Below are positions 20,131 to 28,125 of a stretch of DNA of 64,000 nucleotides, piece after piece. Position 1 is the first letter of the stretch. The number at the start of each line of letters is the position of its first letter. Position numbers and translations under genes: made by a program. Source of the stretch: Rhizobium gallicum bv. gallicum R602sp. Lineage in GTDB: Bacteria; Pseudomonadota; Alphaproteobacteria; Rhizobiales; Rhizobiaceae. The DNA lies in contig NZ_CP006877.1 in assembly GCF_000816845.1 (NCBI RefSeq), forward strand, positions 2,175,501 through 2,239,500. Reading direction: 5' to 3'. The notes beneath the pieces are model-generated. The model was given only the letters and a program-made list of their open reading frames with translations. It searched no databases and was not told the origin of the DNA.

Positions 20131-20157
20131 AACGGCGCCTCCCAGGCGCCGTTTTTG
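20131..20157 (+). terminator. Intrinsic terminator of cold-shock gene
   Basis: AACGGCGCCT and AGGCGCCGTT form a 10-bp stem around a CCC loop, followed by a T run (GTTTTTGC). It lies 29 bases after the stop codon. Because dusA converges from the other side, it may also act as a roadblock to that transcript. Confidence 0.92.
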
Positions 20158-20166
20158 CTTTGGGCC

Positions 20167-21207
20167 TCAGGCGCTCAGCGCCTCCTTGGCACCGGAAAAA
20201 TCCACCGCCGCAAACGCGGCCGCAATCACCTCCGGCCCGGCGCCTGCCTTTGCCGCATCGCTCGACAGAATCTGCCGGTAACGCCTTGCGCCCGGGATCC
20301 CGGTGAAGAGCCCGACCATATGCCGCGCCACATGCTGCAGCCGCCCGCCGCTTTCGATATGCCGCACGGCATAGGCCATCATGCGGTCGCGCAGCCCGTC
20401 CCAGTCCGGCTCGGCCGCCGCAGTGCCGAAGAAGCGGTGGTCGAGATCCGCCAAGATCCCCGCATTCTGATAGGCCGCCCGCCCCAGCATCACGCCATCG
20501 ACATGCTCCAGATGCGCCGCTGCCTCGTCCAGCGTCTGGATGCCGCCGTTGATACCGATAAAGACCTCCGGCCACCGCTCCTTCATGCGATAGACGATGC
20601 CGTAGTCGAGCGGTGGGATCTCGCGGTTCTCCTTCGGGCTCAACCCTTTAAGCCAGGCCTTGCGCGCATGGATCCACACGGCATCGGCACCTGCGTCCAG
20701 CACCCGCGCCAACAGTTCCGGCAGTGCCTCTTCCGGCTCCTGCTCGTCCACGCCGATCCGGCATTTTACCGTGACCGGTACCTTGGAGACTGCCTTCATG
20801 GCCCTAACGCAATCCGCCACCACCTCCGGGGTCAGCATCAGACAGGCCCCGAAGGTTCCCGATTGCACCCGGTCCGAAGGACAGCCGACATTGAGGTTGA
20901 TCTCGTCGTAGCCGTAGGGTCCGGCGATCCGCAGCGCCTCGGCAAGTTTCACCGGATCCGATCCGCCGAGCTGCAGCGCTACCGGATGCTCGTCAATATT
21001 AAACGACAGCAGCCTCTCCCGCGGCCCGTGAATGATCGCGTCCGCCACAACCATTTCGGTATAGAGCAAGGCGTTCCGGCTGATCTGCCGGTGGAAATAC
21101 CGACAATGGCGATCGGTCCAGTCAATCATGGGTGCGACCGCGAGCACGCGGCCATTGGAATAGTGGGATTTTCCTTGTGCTGAAGGCCTTCTGGTAAGTT
21201 CCGTCAT
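20167..21207 (-). CDS. dusA: tRNA-dihydrouridine synthase A
   Basis: This FMN- and NADPH-dependent enzyme reduces uridine to dihydrouridine in the tRNA D-loop (U20/U20a in the DusA class). The 346-residue protein has APMIDWTDRHCRYFHR at the start, the NLNVGCPSDRVQSGTFGACL active-site segment with the catalytic Cys, the KCRIGVDEQE loop characteristic of DusA and the FMN-phosphate-binding NGGIQTLDEA and VMLGRAAYQN. Length is normal. It converges on the cold-shock gene. Confidence 0.94.
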   Translation of the reverse strand: MTELTRRPSAQGKSHYSNGRVLAVAPMIDWTDRHCRYFHRQISRNALLYTEMVVADAIIHGPRERLLSFNIDEHPVALQLGGSDPVKLAEALRIAGPYGYDEINLNVGCPSDRVQSGTFGACLMLTPEVVADCVRAMKAVSKVPVTVKCRIGVDEQEPEEALPELLARVLDAGADAVWIHARKAWLKGLSPKENREIPPLDYGIVYRMKERWPEVFIGINGGIQTLDEAAAHLEHVDGVMLGRAAYQNAGILADLDHRFFGTAAAEPDWDGLRDRMMAYAVRHIESGGRLQHVARHMVGLFTGIPGARRYRQILSSDAAKAGAGPEVIAAAFAAVDFSGAKEALSA

Positions 21208-21823
21208 GTCTCGTTCGATCTCGTTTTTTGCCTTTTTCGACCGTTTTTGAGATGCCGATGCTACGGCATAGCACTTGCAGGAGGTTTTGTATCACTGATG
21301 GGTATGTATCAGAGCGAACACGAAAAAAGGGACGAAGGCTTATAACGCACAGATTCGGATTAAGCGAGACGGTGCCTCGTGCAAAGCAAAGCCCAGACCT
21401 TCAACAGACGGCTTTGGCGTCAAGATAACCCAAGCGGCTAAATCCAAGGTACTTGAACTGCTTCCCGGCGCGATGGCCCTGCGAGCTACACCACTTGGCG
21501 GGACACGACCTTGGGAATTGCGATTGCGTAACCAGGAACCTTAAAACTAGAACATCTCCTCGCGAACAGCCGATCCGGGCTGTTACCACGCCGCGTGTAT
21601 TGGCGAGTTGCGCTGATACAGGGCCGCTTTTTTTAAAGCCGAGCTAACGAATGGTTGCCCGCGTCTGCATTCAAAGCAGCTCGCTTTTTCGGCCGTTCTT
21701 TGACACTATACGTCGCGCTTCCTCATTGACTGAAACGGTGCGGCTGCCCGCTTCGCTCCAGGTGTCGCGGCAACCTTGCTGGTCGGTCAGCGTTTCACGT
21801 CGAGTTTGGCCCGGAGAAGAACA
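21208..21823. other. Intergenic region with possible integrase-like trace
   Basis: A 616-base region lacks a convincing gene. A plus-strand open frame at 21299-21544 without a start codon contains KKGTKAYNAQIRIKRDG, reminiscent of the N-terminal arm of tyrosine recombinases, but nothing after it continues the match. A strong AGGAGG at about 21278 precedes only a 15-codon frame. I see no tRNA or clear repeat. Confidence 0.4.
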
Positions 21824-22183
21824 ATGAACCTGCAGAAGATCTACACCGCATTGCTCACCGCAGACCTTGCGGCGGCCGAAGTCTGGTATACGAAGCTGCT
21901 TGGTCATGGACCGGATTATCGGCCAATGGACACGCTGGTGCAGTGGGAGCTCTTCGATCAGGGCGGGTTAGCGCTTTCAACCGACGACGAGATCGCCGGC
22001 AGGGGCGTGATTTTCCTTATCGTCGATGATGTTGCGGCCGAGCGCCGCAGACTGCAGGGCCTGGGGATCGTGCTCGGGGACGACATTGAGGGCGACTACT
22101 CCACCCTGGCGCAGGTGCGTGATCCTGACGGCAACCTGCTCACGCTAGCGACGCCGCCCTCGCGGCCCTACCCGCTTGCATGA
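21824..22183 (+). CDS. VOC family protein (glyoxalase-like)
   Basis: The 119-residue single VOC module begins MNLQKIYTALLTADLAAAEV and ends with the typical QVRDPDGNLLTLATPP strand, where the Asp/Glu-type metal-ligand region is expected. GGAG lies 8 bases before the ATG at 21824, which decides the start. The likely role is metal-dependent small-molecule binding or conversion; substrate unknown. It lies inside a zone of decayed genes but is itself intact. Confidence 0.85.
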   Translation: MNLQKIYTALLTADLAAAEVWYTKLLGHGPDYRPMDTLVQWELFDQGGLALSTDDEIAGRGVIFLIVDDVAAERRRLQGLGIVLGDDIEGDYSTLAQVRDPDGNLLTLATPPSRPYPLA

Positions 22184-22202
22184 CCGCAATGAAGGCTGGC
22201 TC

Positions 22203-22346
22203 ATGGCGCACGATCTTGCCGGCCGAAAGATCGAGGCTTGCCGGAACGGCGATCTGCTAGTGCCCTCGCTGCTGGCGCGGCACGGACGAAACTCGGAACC
22301 CGACGCGGTCGCGATTGCCGTCGATGCCGATGACGAGAAATCATGA
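22203..22346 (+). CDS. Small open frame, unrecognised
   Basis: A 47-codon frame starts 20 bases after the VOC gene (MAHDLAGRKIEACRNGDLLV...). It has no clear ribosome binding site and no recognised family. It may be a fragment of an older gene in this decayed zone. Confidence 0.25.
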   Translation: MAHDLAGRKIEACRNGDLLVPSLLARHGRNSEPDAVAIAVDADDEKS

Positions 22347-22632
22347 AGTTCCAGAGATCATCTGCAACTGCGTTCGGTACTGAATGCTGGGGGGTCGCGG
22401 GTCAAGGTTAGATCGAATGCCCCGCCAATGCGGCTAGGGCTCGCCGTTCGCTTTCTTTTGAGCCTGTTTGAGAAACGCATTCCCAGCATGATTCTGGTAT
22501 GGATTCATTGGGTGTCGGTTTGTTTCGGGGGCCGACACGATGGGCACTGAACATAGATCGGCGGGCGCCGTGGAACGCTGGCTGGATACGCATTGTAAGG
22601 AAGATCGTTTCGACCGAATTTCAGGTTAGGCC

Positions 22633-23313
22633 ATGAATCAGGAAATCCGGCTTTTTGGCGCTATTGCGGTCCGACCTGCCGTCCTTGCTCTCATATCCCA
22701 GTTCGAAACGGCTACAGGATTCACAGTTGCGGTCAAGTGGGAGCTCAATCCGACGGTAAAGAAGCAGATTGAAACTGGGGAACCTTTTGACCTCGTCATC
22801 ATCAATCCGAACCTGGTTCAGGATCTGACCGCGTTGGGAAAAATCAAGGCGGGAAGCCAGGTAGCGTTCGGCCGGACAGCAATGGGGGTGGCGGCCAAGG
22901 CAGGCAGTCGACCGCTCAACATCGGGTCCGTAGGAGCATTCGAACATGCGCTGAAGAGGGCCAGATCAATCGCCTACGCCAGTGAAGGAACCAGCGGTGG
23001 CCACTTCTACGGTTTGCTGGAACGCTTGGGAATAGCGGATGAGGTGAAGCCCAAGCTGGTGGCCGTACCAGGAGGGCAGACAGCGTCGACCGTAGGCCGT
23101 GGGGAAGCCGAGCTGGGGGCATTCCCGTGACTTCTATTATTGCAGCCGCACCCGAGGTCATACTTGTCGGGCGGTTTCCGGCAGAACTCCAAAGTTACGT
23201 TTGGCATCAGCGTCAATTCAACAGACGCAGACGCTGCCAAGCAGCTGTCGGAATTTCTGATGTCGTCAGCCGTTGATGACATCTTGGTGGCAAAGGGCGT
23301 CGAGCGCCGCTAA
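22633..23313 (+). pseudogene. ModA-like periplasmic solute-binding protein, twice frameshifted
   Basis: The reading frame begins MNQEIRLFGAIAVRPAVLAL and continues as a substrate-binding protein of the molybdate/extracellular type 2 class, including PFDLVIINPN, FGRTAMGVAAKAG and ASTVGRGEAELG. It then meets a stop at 23128. The continuation is clear in other frames: PVTSIIAAAPEVILVGRFP, then FGISVNSTDADAAKQLSEFL ending KGVERR at 23311-23313. Two small indels, near 23110-23125 and near 23190-23210, break it. The visible start lacks an export signal, so the N-terminus may also be altered or the family member is cytoplasmic. Confidence 0.8.
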
Positions 23314-23389
23314 AAGCTTGATTGAAAACATGGTGGCAGGTCGTGCGGCAGAAACCGGCACGCTGGAAGTAAACGTCGCCGCCTCCCAG

Positions 23390-23470
23390 GCTCGGCCTTG
23401 GAATCATCGGTGCGATCAGCGCCCTTTGTCCATCCGTCAGGTCCGTCGCGTATGGACAAGTCGCGCAGTG
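23390..23470 (-). pseudogene. IS5-type transposase N-terminal fragment
   Basis: The minus-strand frame contains CPYATDLTDGQRALIAPMIP, the well-known start motif of IS5-group transposases (YPTDLTD.QWALIAP). The similarity stops after about 25 residues and no catalytic DDE region follows. It is a short scar adjoining the broken solute-binding gene. Confidence 0.55.
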
Positions 23471-23515
23471 CGCGATCACGATCAGGCTGAGTGAACTCTT
23501 CAGATGTATGTCCAA

Positions 23516-23823
23516 TGTGAAGACCAGTTCAAGATCTCTCAGGCGACGGGTTTCTATGATGCTCCGGCGAATTGCCAGGGCAGCCTAATTTGATTTTACG
23601 GAGAGCCATGGGCTTCCGCCGCCATGTCGCTCCGAGTCTCGTCGATCATCGGCGCAACGGCGAATACGGGCCATTGGGTGCCGCTTGCCATCACAGACAT
23701 ATTGCCGCCTTTTTGCTGTCGCCCCGCTGCTCCTGACCTGAGCATAATGAGCTTAGCTCGCGCGGGACGAGGGCTCATAGCGAAGAATAGGCCCAAGGCC
23801 AGCTCGCGCCGCAGCTGCATCGC
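23516..23823. other. Intergenic region downstream of PycTM-like gene
   Basis: About 300 bases contain a 74-codon minus-strand frame (23596-23820) rich in Ala/Arg/Met with no recognised domain. I do not support it as a gene. Confidence 0.4.
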
Positions 23824-24363
23824 TTAGGCCGCAATGAGCAGGAGCACATAGGCGATGACGGTCACCATTAGCCCGCGGAAGGCGAAGGTCACGCAGCGGT
23901 ACTTTCCACGCGCGATGGCCGAGAGAATATCGGCATTGTTCAGGTACTCGTTGAAAAGATAGATCTCGTCCCGCCGCTGCGCGGCATCCCAGAAGCGATG
24001 GCGGTGCTTGCCCCAGGAGCCCCAGAACAGGGAGGTCGACTTGTTCACGTGGCGCGGCAGCACTACGAGGATGGCCGATATGATTGAAAAGACCGAGGCC
24101 GTGGCAAGCAATACCGAGAAAAGCATGCTTTGCTGATAGCCGTTTACATAGCGTTCCAAGGTAAAGACGCTGCGAACATCGCTTGAGCTCACCAAGAATG
24201 CGAGCATAAAAGTAAAAATATACGCGGCTTTCTGGTCAGAAATCTTAATCTGGTCGTAGAATATATCGTTAATTTTCTTTATATGATCAAAATACTCTAC
24301 GCTGATATCCTCAGTCGAAGGCCCACTCCTCATAAGCTCTGCCGCACTGTCAAAATCCGTCAC
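23824..24363 (-). CDS. PycTM-like (Pycsar effector type, former DUF5706) membrane protein
   Basis: This 179-residue inner-membrane protein has an N-terminal soluble helix with YFDHIKKINDIFYDQIKISD followed by QKAAYIFTFMLAFL. The ISD-QKA segment opening the first helix is the signature I associate with the PycTM/DUF5706 family, the membrane effector of cyclic-pyrimidine (Pycsar) anti-phage systems. Three membrane segments are evident: about residues 48-66, 80-103 and 157-178. A basic and acidic cytoplasmic loop lies between the second and third. The start is GTG at 24363 with GGAG 8 bases upstream. The gene is divergent from the FecR-barrel/CHASE2-cyclase pair with 114 bases between. The family call rests on pattern recognition; PycTM-like proteins also exist outside defence systems. 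Confidence 0.7.
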   Translation of the reverse strand: MTDFDSAAELMRSGPSTEDISVEYFDHIKKINDIFYDQIKISDQKAAYIFTFMLAFLVSSSDVRSVFTLERYVNGYQQSMLFSVLLATASVFSIISAILVVLPRHVNKSTSLFWGSWGKHRHRFWDAAQRRDEIYLFNEYLNNADILSAIARGKYRCVTFAFRGLMVTVIAYVLLLIAA

Positions 24364-24477
24364 GTTCTCAACTCCAGCCCAAAAGTGTTTCCGTGATATT
24401 ACACTTCACAGGCAAAGCAATAGCGCGCGTACAACACAGCTTGACTTTTCAACTTCATATCGACAAACGCTTTAGAC

Positions 24478-27400
24478 ATGAGGGGTAAGTTTTTCAATTC
24501 CGCGTCCACCATTGCGGTGTTGACTGTGGCGGCGTCTTATCTTGCGCTTCCGGCAGCCGCTGATCCTGTGCAGCGCGCGGCACCGGCCGCAGGCTCCGTC
24601 ATCGACCGCAAGGTCGGCGAGGAAGTCCGCTTCGTCGACCTGTCGAACTGGCAGAATGTCGATCTGCGCCAGGATCTGTTGGGCGGCGACGTGCTGCGCA
24701 CCAATGCCACCGGCCAGCTCGCAATCCTATTCGCGGACCGCACGCAGGTACGCCTCGGCCGAAATTCGTCGCTGCAGGTCAAACAGATGGCACCGGCGGG
24801 CGATACGATCCTTAACCTCCAATCCGGTACGATGTGGGCCCGCGCTCAGCGTGGTGGCTCGGGCCTAACCGTTCAGACACCGGCCGCGGCAGCCGCCATC
24901 CGCGGCACCGACTGGACGCTGACGGTCAAGGGCGACCAGACCTCCCTGATCGTGCTGGAAGGCCGCGTGGAGCTGAAGAACGAGCACGGCAGCGTCGAGG
25001 TCGCGCAGGGTGAAGCAGCCGTCGCCACCATCGGCCAAGCGCCCCGAAAGCTCGTCATCGTTACGCCGGACGACCGCGAGCAGATGCTGTTTTACCTGAC
25101 GCTGCGCGGCAGCTTCACCTTCATGCCCGCCTCGCCCCTCCCGGTGCAGAAGATGCGCGACGAACGCAGCCGCATCGAAGCCAAGGCACCTGCGGCAAGA
25201 AATGCGGAGGACTGGCTGACGCTAGCCGAGGTGCAACTGTCGCTTGACGGCCGGCAGAAGGCGCTGGAATCGCTGGTGAATGCGCGCACGCTCAAGCTTT
25301 CCGCCGCCCAGCGCGCCCGTGCCGACCTGATCGACGCCCTGATTGCCGGCGCCGAGATGCGATACGACGAGGCAGCAAGATTGTTCTCGCGGGCCGAACG
25401 GGTGCTCGATCCGCAGCGTCGGAGCATCGCGGCCTATGGCAGCTATTATTCGCGTTCGCTGCGCGATCCGAATCATGCCGAAAAGCCGCCGGAAAACATC
25501 ACGGGACCCTATGCTGCCGTGATGAAGGCCTACACGGCAGGGTTCCTTGAGGATATCCCAGCCGCGATTGCGACGATGAAGCAGGCGGAAGTGCGATATC
25601 CGAACGATTCCACCCTGCCCGCCTTACGCGCGCAGCTGGCGATGCTGATCAACGACCGCATCCAGATGAAGGAGGCGATCGATCGATCGCTCTCGATCGA
25701 CCCCACCGACCCCAATGCGTTGCAGGCCCGCGCCCGCATGCGCGCCGATTACGAAGGCAATCTCGATGGCGCACTTGAGGACCTGAACAATGCGATCAAG
25801 GTCGCGCCGGGCTCGTCCACGGCCTGGAACGATCTCGGCCTGCTCCAAGATGCCCGCGGTGCTACGCGTGAGGCGGAAGCCGCACTCAAGAGGTCCATCG
25901 AGCTCGATCCGGACGATCCGGTTGGCCATGCAAATCTCGCAATCCTCTATCTCGACCAGTCGCGCATGAAAGAGGCCAAGCGGGAGATCGATTTGGCGCT
26001 CGGCGCCGACCCGGCCTTCAACATCGCCATCTTGGCACGCGGCCGCTACTATCTGCAGATGGGCGAGAGGGAGAAGGCGGTCGATGACCTGCTCGCCTCC
26101 TCAACTGCCAACCCGGGCTATTCGCAGGCCCAGCTGATGCTCGCCGCCGGCTACTACGAGAATGGCAACCGCGAAGCCTCCGGCCAGGCGCTCGACAATG
26201 CCGATCGGCTGGACAAGAACGATCCTTCTGTCGCGGCATTCCGCGCAGCCGTTGCAATTGACGACTATGACTCCGATGGCGCGATGAAGAGTGCCCGTGA
26301 ATACCTCAAGCGATCGCGCGCGCGGGGAGGATATTACGCCTCGCTTGGAGCCAACCAAAACGGCGGCTCGACGCTCAATGCGGCTTTTCGGCTCCAAGGT
26401 TTGGACGCCTGGGGCCAATATTACGGGGATGCGGTCTTCGATCCGTTTTCGGGAAGTGGCTATTTCGACCAGACTTTTCGTGGAAGCGTGAACCCGCTCG
26501 CCAATTCATTTCTTTATGGCGGGAACGTGGTCACCAACACCGCAAATGCGTCATCTTATTCATCCTTCATTCAAGGGTTATTGTTCGATCCCCATATGCT
26601 TTCAGGTCGTTCGCGGTCGGCAAATCTCGCGCGCATGCCCTTCCTGGAAGGCTCGATTGGCGCCGGAACAATGCTGACCCAAGAAAATGCGGGATTGTTG
26701 GGTGAGGCTGAAATTCAGGGCTTTTCCAACGAACCCCGGCCCATCAGCTTTTTCGCAAATTTTCAATGGGAAAAGACCTCGGACACGACCCGCGGATACA
26801 ATAACGGCACACTTGATTTAAACACCGATACCAAGCTGGTCGCCGGCAATGGCTACGTGACGGCCTCGGTGACTCCGGACGATCGTATCGTCGCTTTCGT
26901 CAATCATTCAGATTCAAAATACGATCTCGACATTCCATCAAGAGCATTTCTGCCGCTGGTGCCGGGCCTCTACTATGGGCTGGATAACAAATTTTCCATT
27001 GCCGGAGTCGGCTTGAGCCACACGTTCGGATATCGAAATGTCTTAAATACAGCTTTCTTCTATTCATCGATCGATTCTTCGATGGATCAAAACATTCTGG
27101 TTCCGCCACTAATTCCCGGTCTGTTCTCAAGCCTGATACACACTAAGCAGGAAAATTACGTTGGCGCGATAAATCACACCTACGGAATGGATGACCTGAC
27201 CTGGCGCTATGGTGTCGAAGGAGGATGGATCGACACAGAAACGACTACGGGCGTTTCATTGGTTGGCGTTCCTCTCGGTGAGGTGGAGGAACATACCGGT
27301 ACACGCTATGGCAAGGTGTACATCGATCTCCTTCATGAGATAACGCCCGACTTGAAAGCGGAGTACGGGCTTTTCGGCACCTTTTACCAAGGCGACGAGG

Positions 27401-28125
27401 TAGATATTCAACGTCTCGAGCCCCGCATAGGAGTCGCGTGGTCGCCGGCGGAGGGCCATTGGCTGCGAGCCGGTTATTTGCGACAAGGCACGAACAGCAC
27501 CACGCCAACCCTTGCCCCGGTCGGCATCGTTGGCCTGCAGCCTAACACATTCGGCATCGATCTTTCAGGGTATGCTGATACGTTCACTGTTCGGTGGGAT
27601 GCTGAATGGAATGACTGGTTGTTTACAGCTGTTGACCTCCAGCATCAGGAACTTCGCGATCTCTCAATCGACAACATCATTGCGCTGGAGAGCTTTGGCA
27701 CTCGCAAAGCGCGCGCAGATCGTGCTTCGTTTACAGCAAACATTGCATTGGGATATGGGTTTGGCCTGGCTGCGACATACGCTCTTAGCGATTCCGAAGA
27801 TAACGACCCGTCAAGCGGCGGTTATGGCCAAGAATTGCCATTCCTTCCAAAGCACTCCGGACAAATTGCCCTCACGTGGGTGAACGAAGCCAATGTGAAA
27901 GCTACGCTTGCGGCCAACTATGTCGGTGAACGACACGGCGATCAATCCGATGAGATCCTTGACGATTACTGGACGCTCGATGCAAATCTTGTCTGGGAGC
28001 CACTTGATAAACGGTTCGCGCTGGAAGCCGCAGCTTATAATCTGCTTGATGAGGATTTTGAGGTCGCTTCAGGGTTCAACGGCTGGGGCCGCGTGTTCAA
28101 AGGCACGCTTGAAATCCGCTTCTGA
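24478..28125 (+). CDS. FecR-TPR outer-membrane beta-barrel protein
   Basis: This 1215-residue protein is predicted to be in the outer membrane with large periplasmic parts. A Sec signal peptide covers about residues 1-28 (cleavage near LPAAADP). A FecR-type domain follows at about 55-175, including RTNATGQLAILFADRTQVRL and AAIRGTDWTL. TPR-like helical repeats occupy about 240-620, for example SSTAWNDLGLLQDARGATRE. From about 640 to the end there are alternating aromatic strands, and the C-terminus FKGTLEIRF ends in Phe as outer-membrane barrels do. The last strands resemble TonB-dependent receptors, but no plug or TonB box is seen. The barrel part is visibly richer in A+T than the first half. 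The stop overlaps the cyclase start (TGATG), so the two are translationally coupled. There is no strong ribosome binding site. Confidence 0.85.
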   Translation: MRGKFFNSASTIAVLTVAASYLALPAAADPVQRAAPAAGSVIDRKVGEEVRFVDLSNWQNVDLRQDLLGGDVLRTNATGQLAILFADRTQVRLGRNSSLQVKQMAPAGDTILNLQSGTMWARAQRGGSGLTVQTPAAAAAIRGTDWTLTVKGDQTSLIVLEGRVELKNEHGSVEVAQGEAAVATIGQAPRKLVIVTPDDREQMLFYLTLRGSFTFMPASPLPVQKMRDERSRIEAKAPAARNAEDWLTLAEVQLSLDGRQKALESLVNARTLKLSAAQRARADLIDALIAGAEMRYDEAARLFSRAERVLDPQRRSIAAYGSYYSRSLRDPNHAEKPPENITGPYAAVMKAYTAGFLEDIPAAIATMKQAEVRYPNDSTLPALRAQLAMLINDRIQMKEAIDRSLSIDPTDPNALQARARMRADYEGNLDGALEDLNNAIKVAPGSSTAWNDLGLLQDARGATREAEAALKRSIELDPDDPVGHANLAILYLDQSRMKEAKREIDLALGADPAFNIAILARGRYYLQMGEREKAVDDLLASSTANPGYSQAQLMLAAGYYENGNREASGQALDNADRLDKNDPSVAAFRAAVAIDDYDSDGAMKSAREYLKRSRARGGYYASLGANQNGGSTLNAAFRLQGLDAWGQYYGDAVFDPFSGSGYFDQTFRGSVNPLANSFLYGGNVVTNTANASSYSSFIQGLLFDPHMLSGRSRSANLARMPFLEGSIGAGTMLTQENAGLLGEAEIQGFSNEPRPISFFANFQWEKTSDTTRGYNNGTLDLNTDTKLVAGNGYVTASVTPDDRIVAFVNHSDSKYDLDIPSRAFLPLVPGLYYGLDNKFSIAGVGLSHTFGYRNVLNTAFFYSSIDSSMDQNILVPPLIPGLFSSLIHTKQENYVGAINHTYGMDDLTWRYGVEGGWIDTETTTGVSLVGVPLGEVEEHTGTRYGKVYIDLLHEITPDLKAEYGLFGTFYQGDEVDIQRLEPRIGVAWSPAEGHWLRAGYLRQGTNSTTPTLAPVGIVGLQPNTFGIDLSGYADTFTVRWDAEWNDWLFTAVDLQHQELRDLSIDNIIALESFGTRKARADRASFTANIALGYGFGLAATYALSDSEDNDPSSGGYGQELPFLPKHSGQIALTWVNEANVKATLAANYVGERHGDQSDEILDDYWTLDANLVWEPLDKRFALEAAAYNLLDEDFEVASGFNGWGRVFKGTLEIRF

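Noticed and set aside
21400..21500. tRNA-like sequence on the minus strand (GTGTAGCTC ... AGTTCAAGT)
   Set aside because: The spacing between the D-arm-like and T-arm-like motifs is too short for a tRNA and the acceptor halves do not pair.
21299..21544. Open frame with an integrase-like stretch
   Set aside because: No start codon and only about 15 residues resemble a recombinase arm; mentioned as a trace only.
22512..22540. GTGTCGG/CCGACAC hairpin
   Set aside because: Perfect 7-bp stem, but no T tract, no neighbouring gene end and no second copy; not enough for a feature.
23596..23820. 74-codon minus-strand frame
   Set aside because: No family signature, poor start context, and it lies in a decayed zone.
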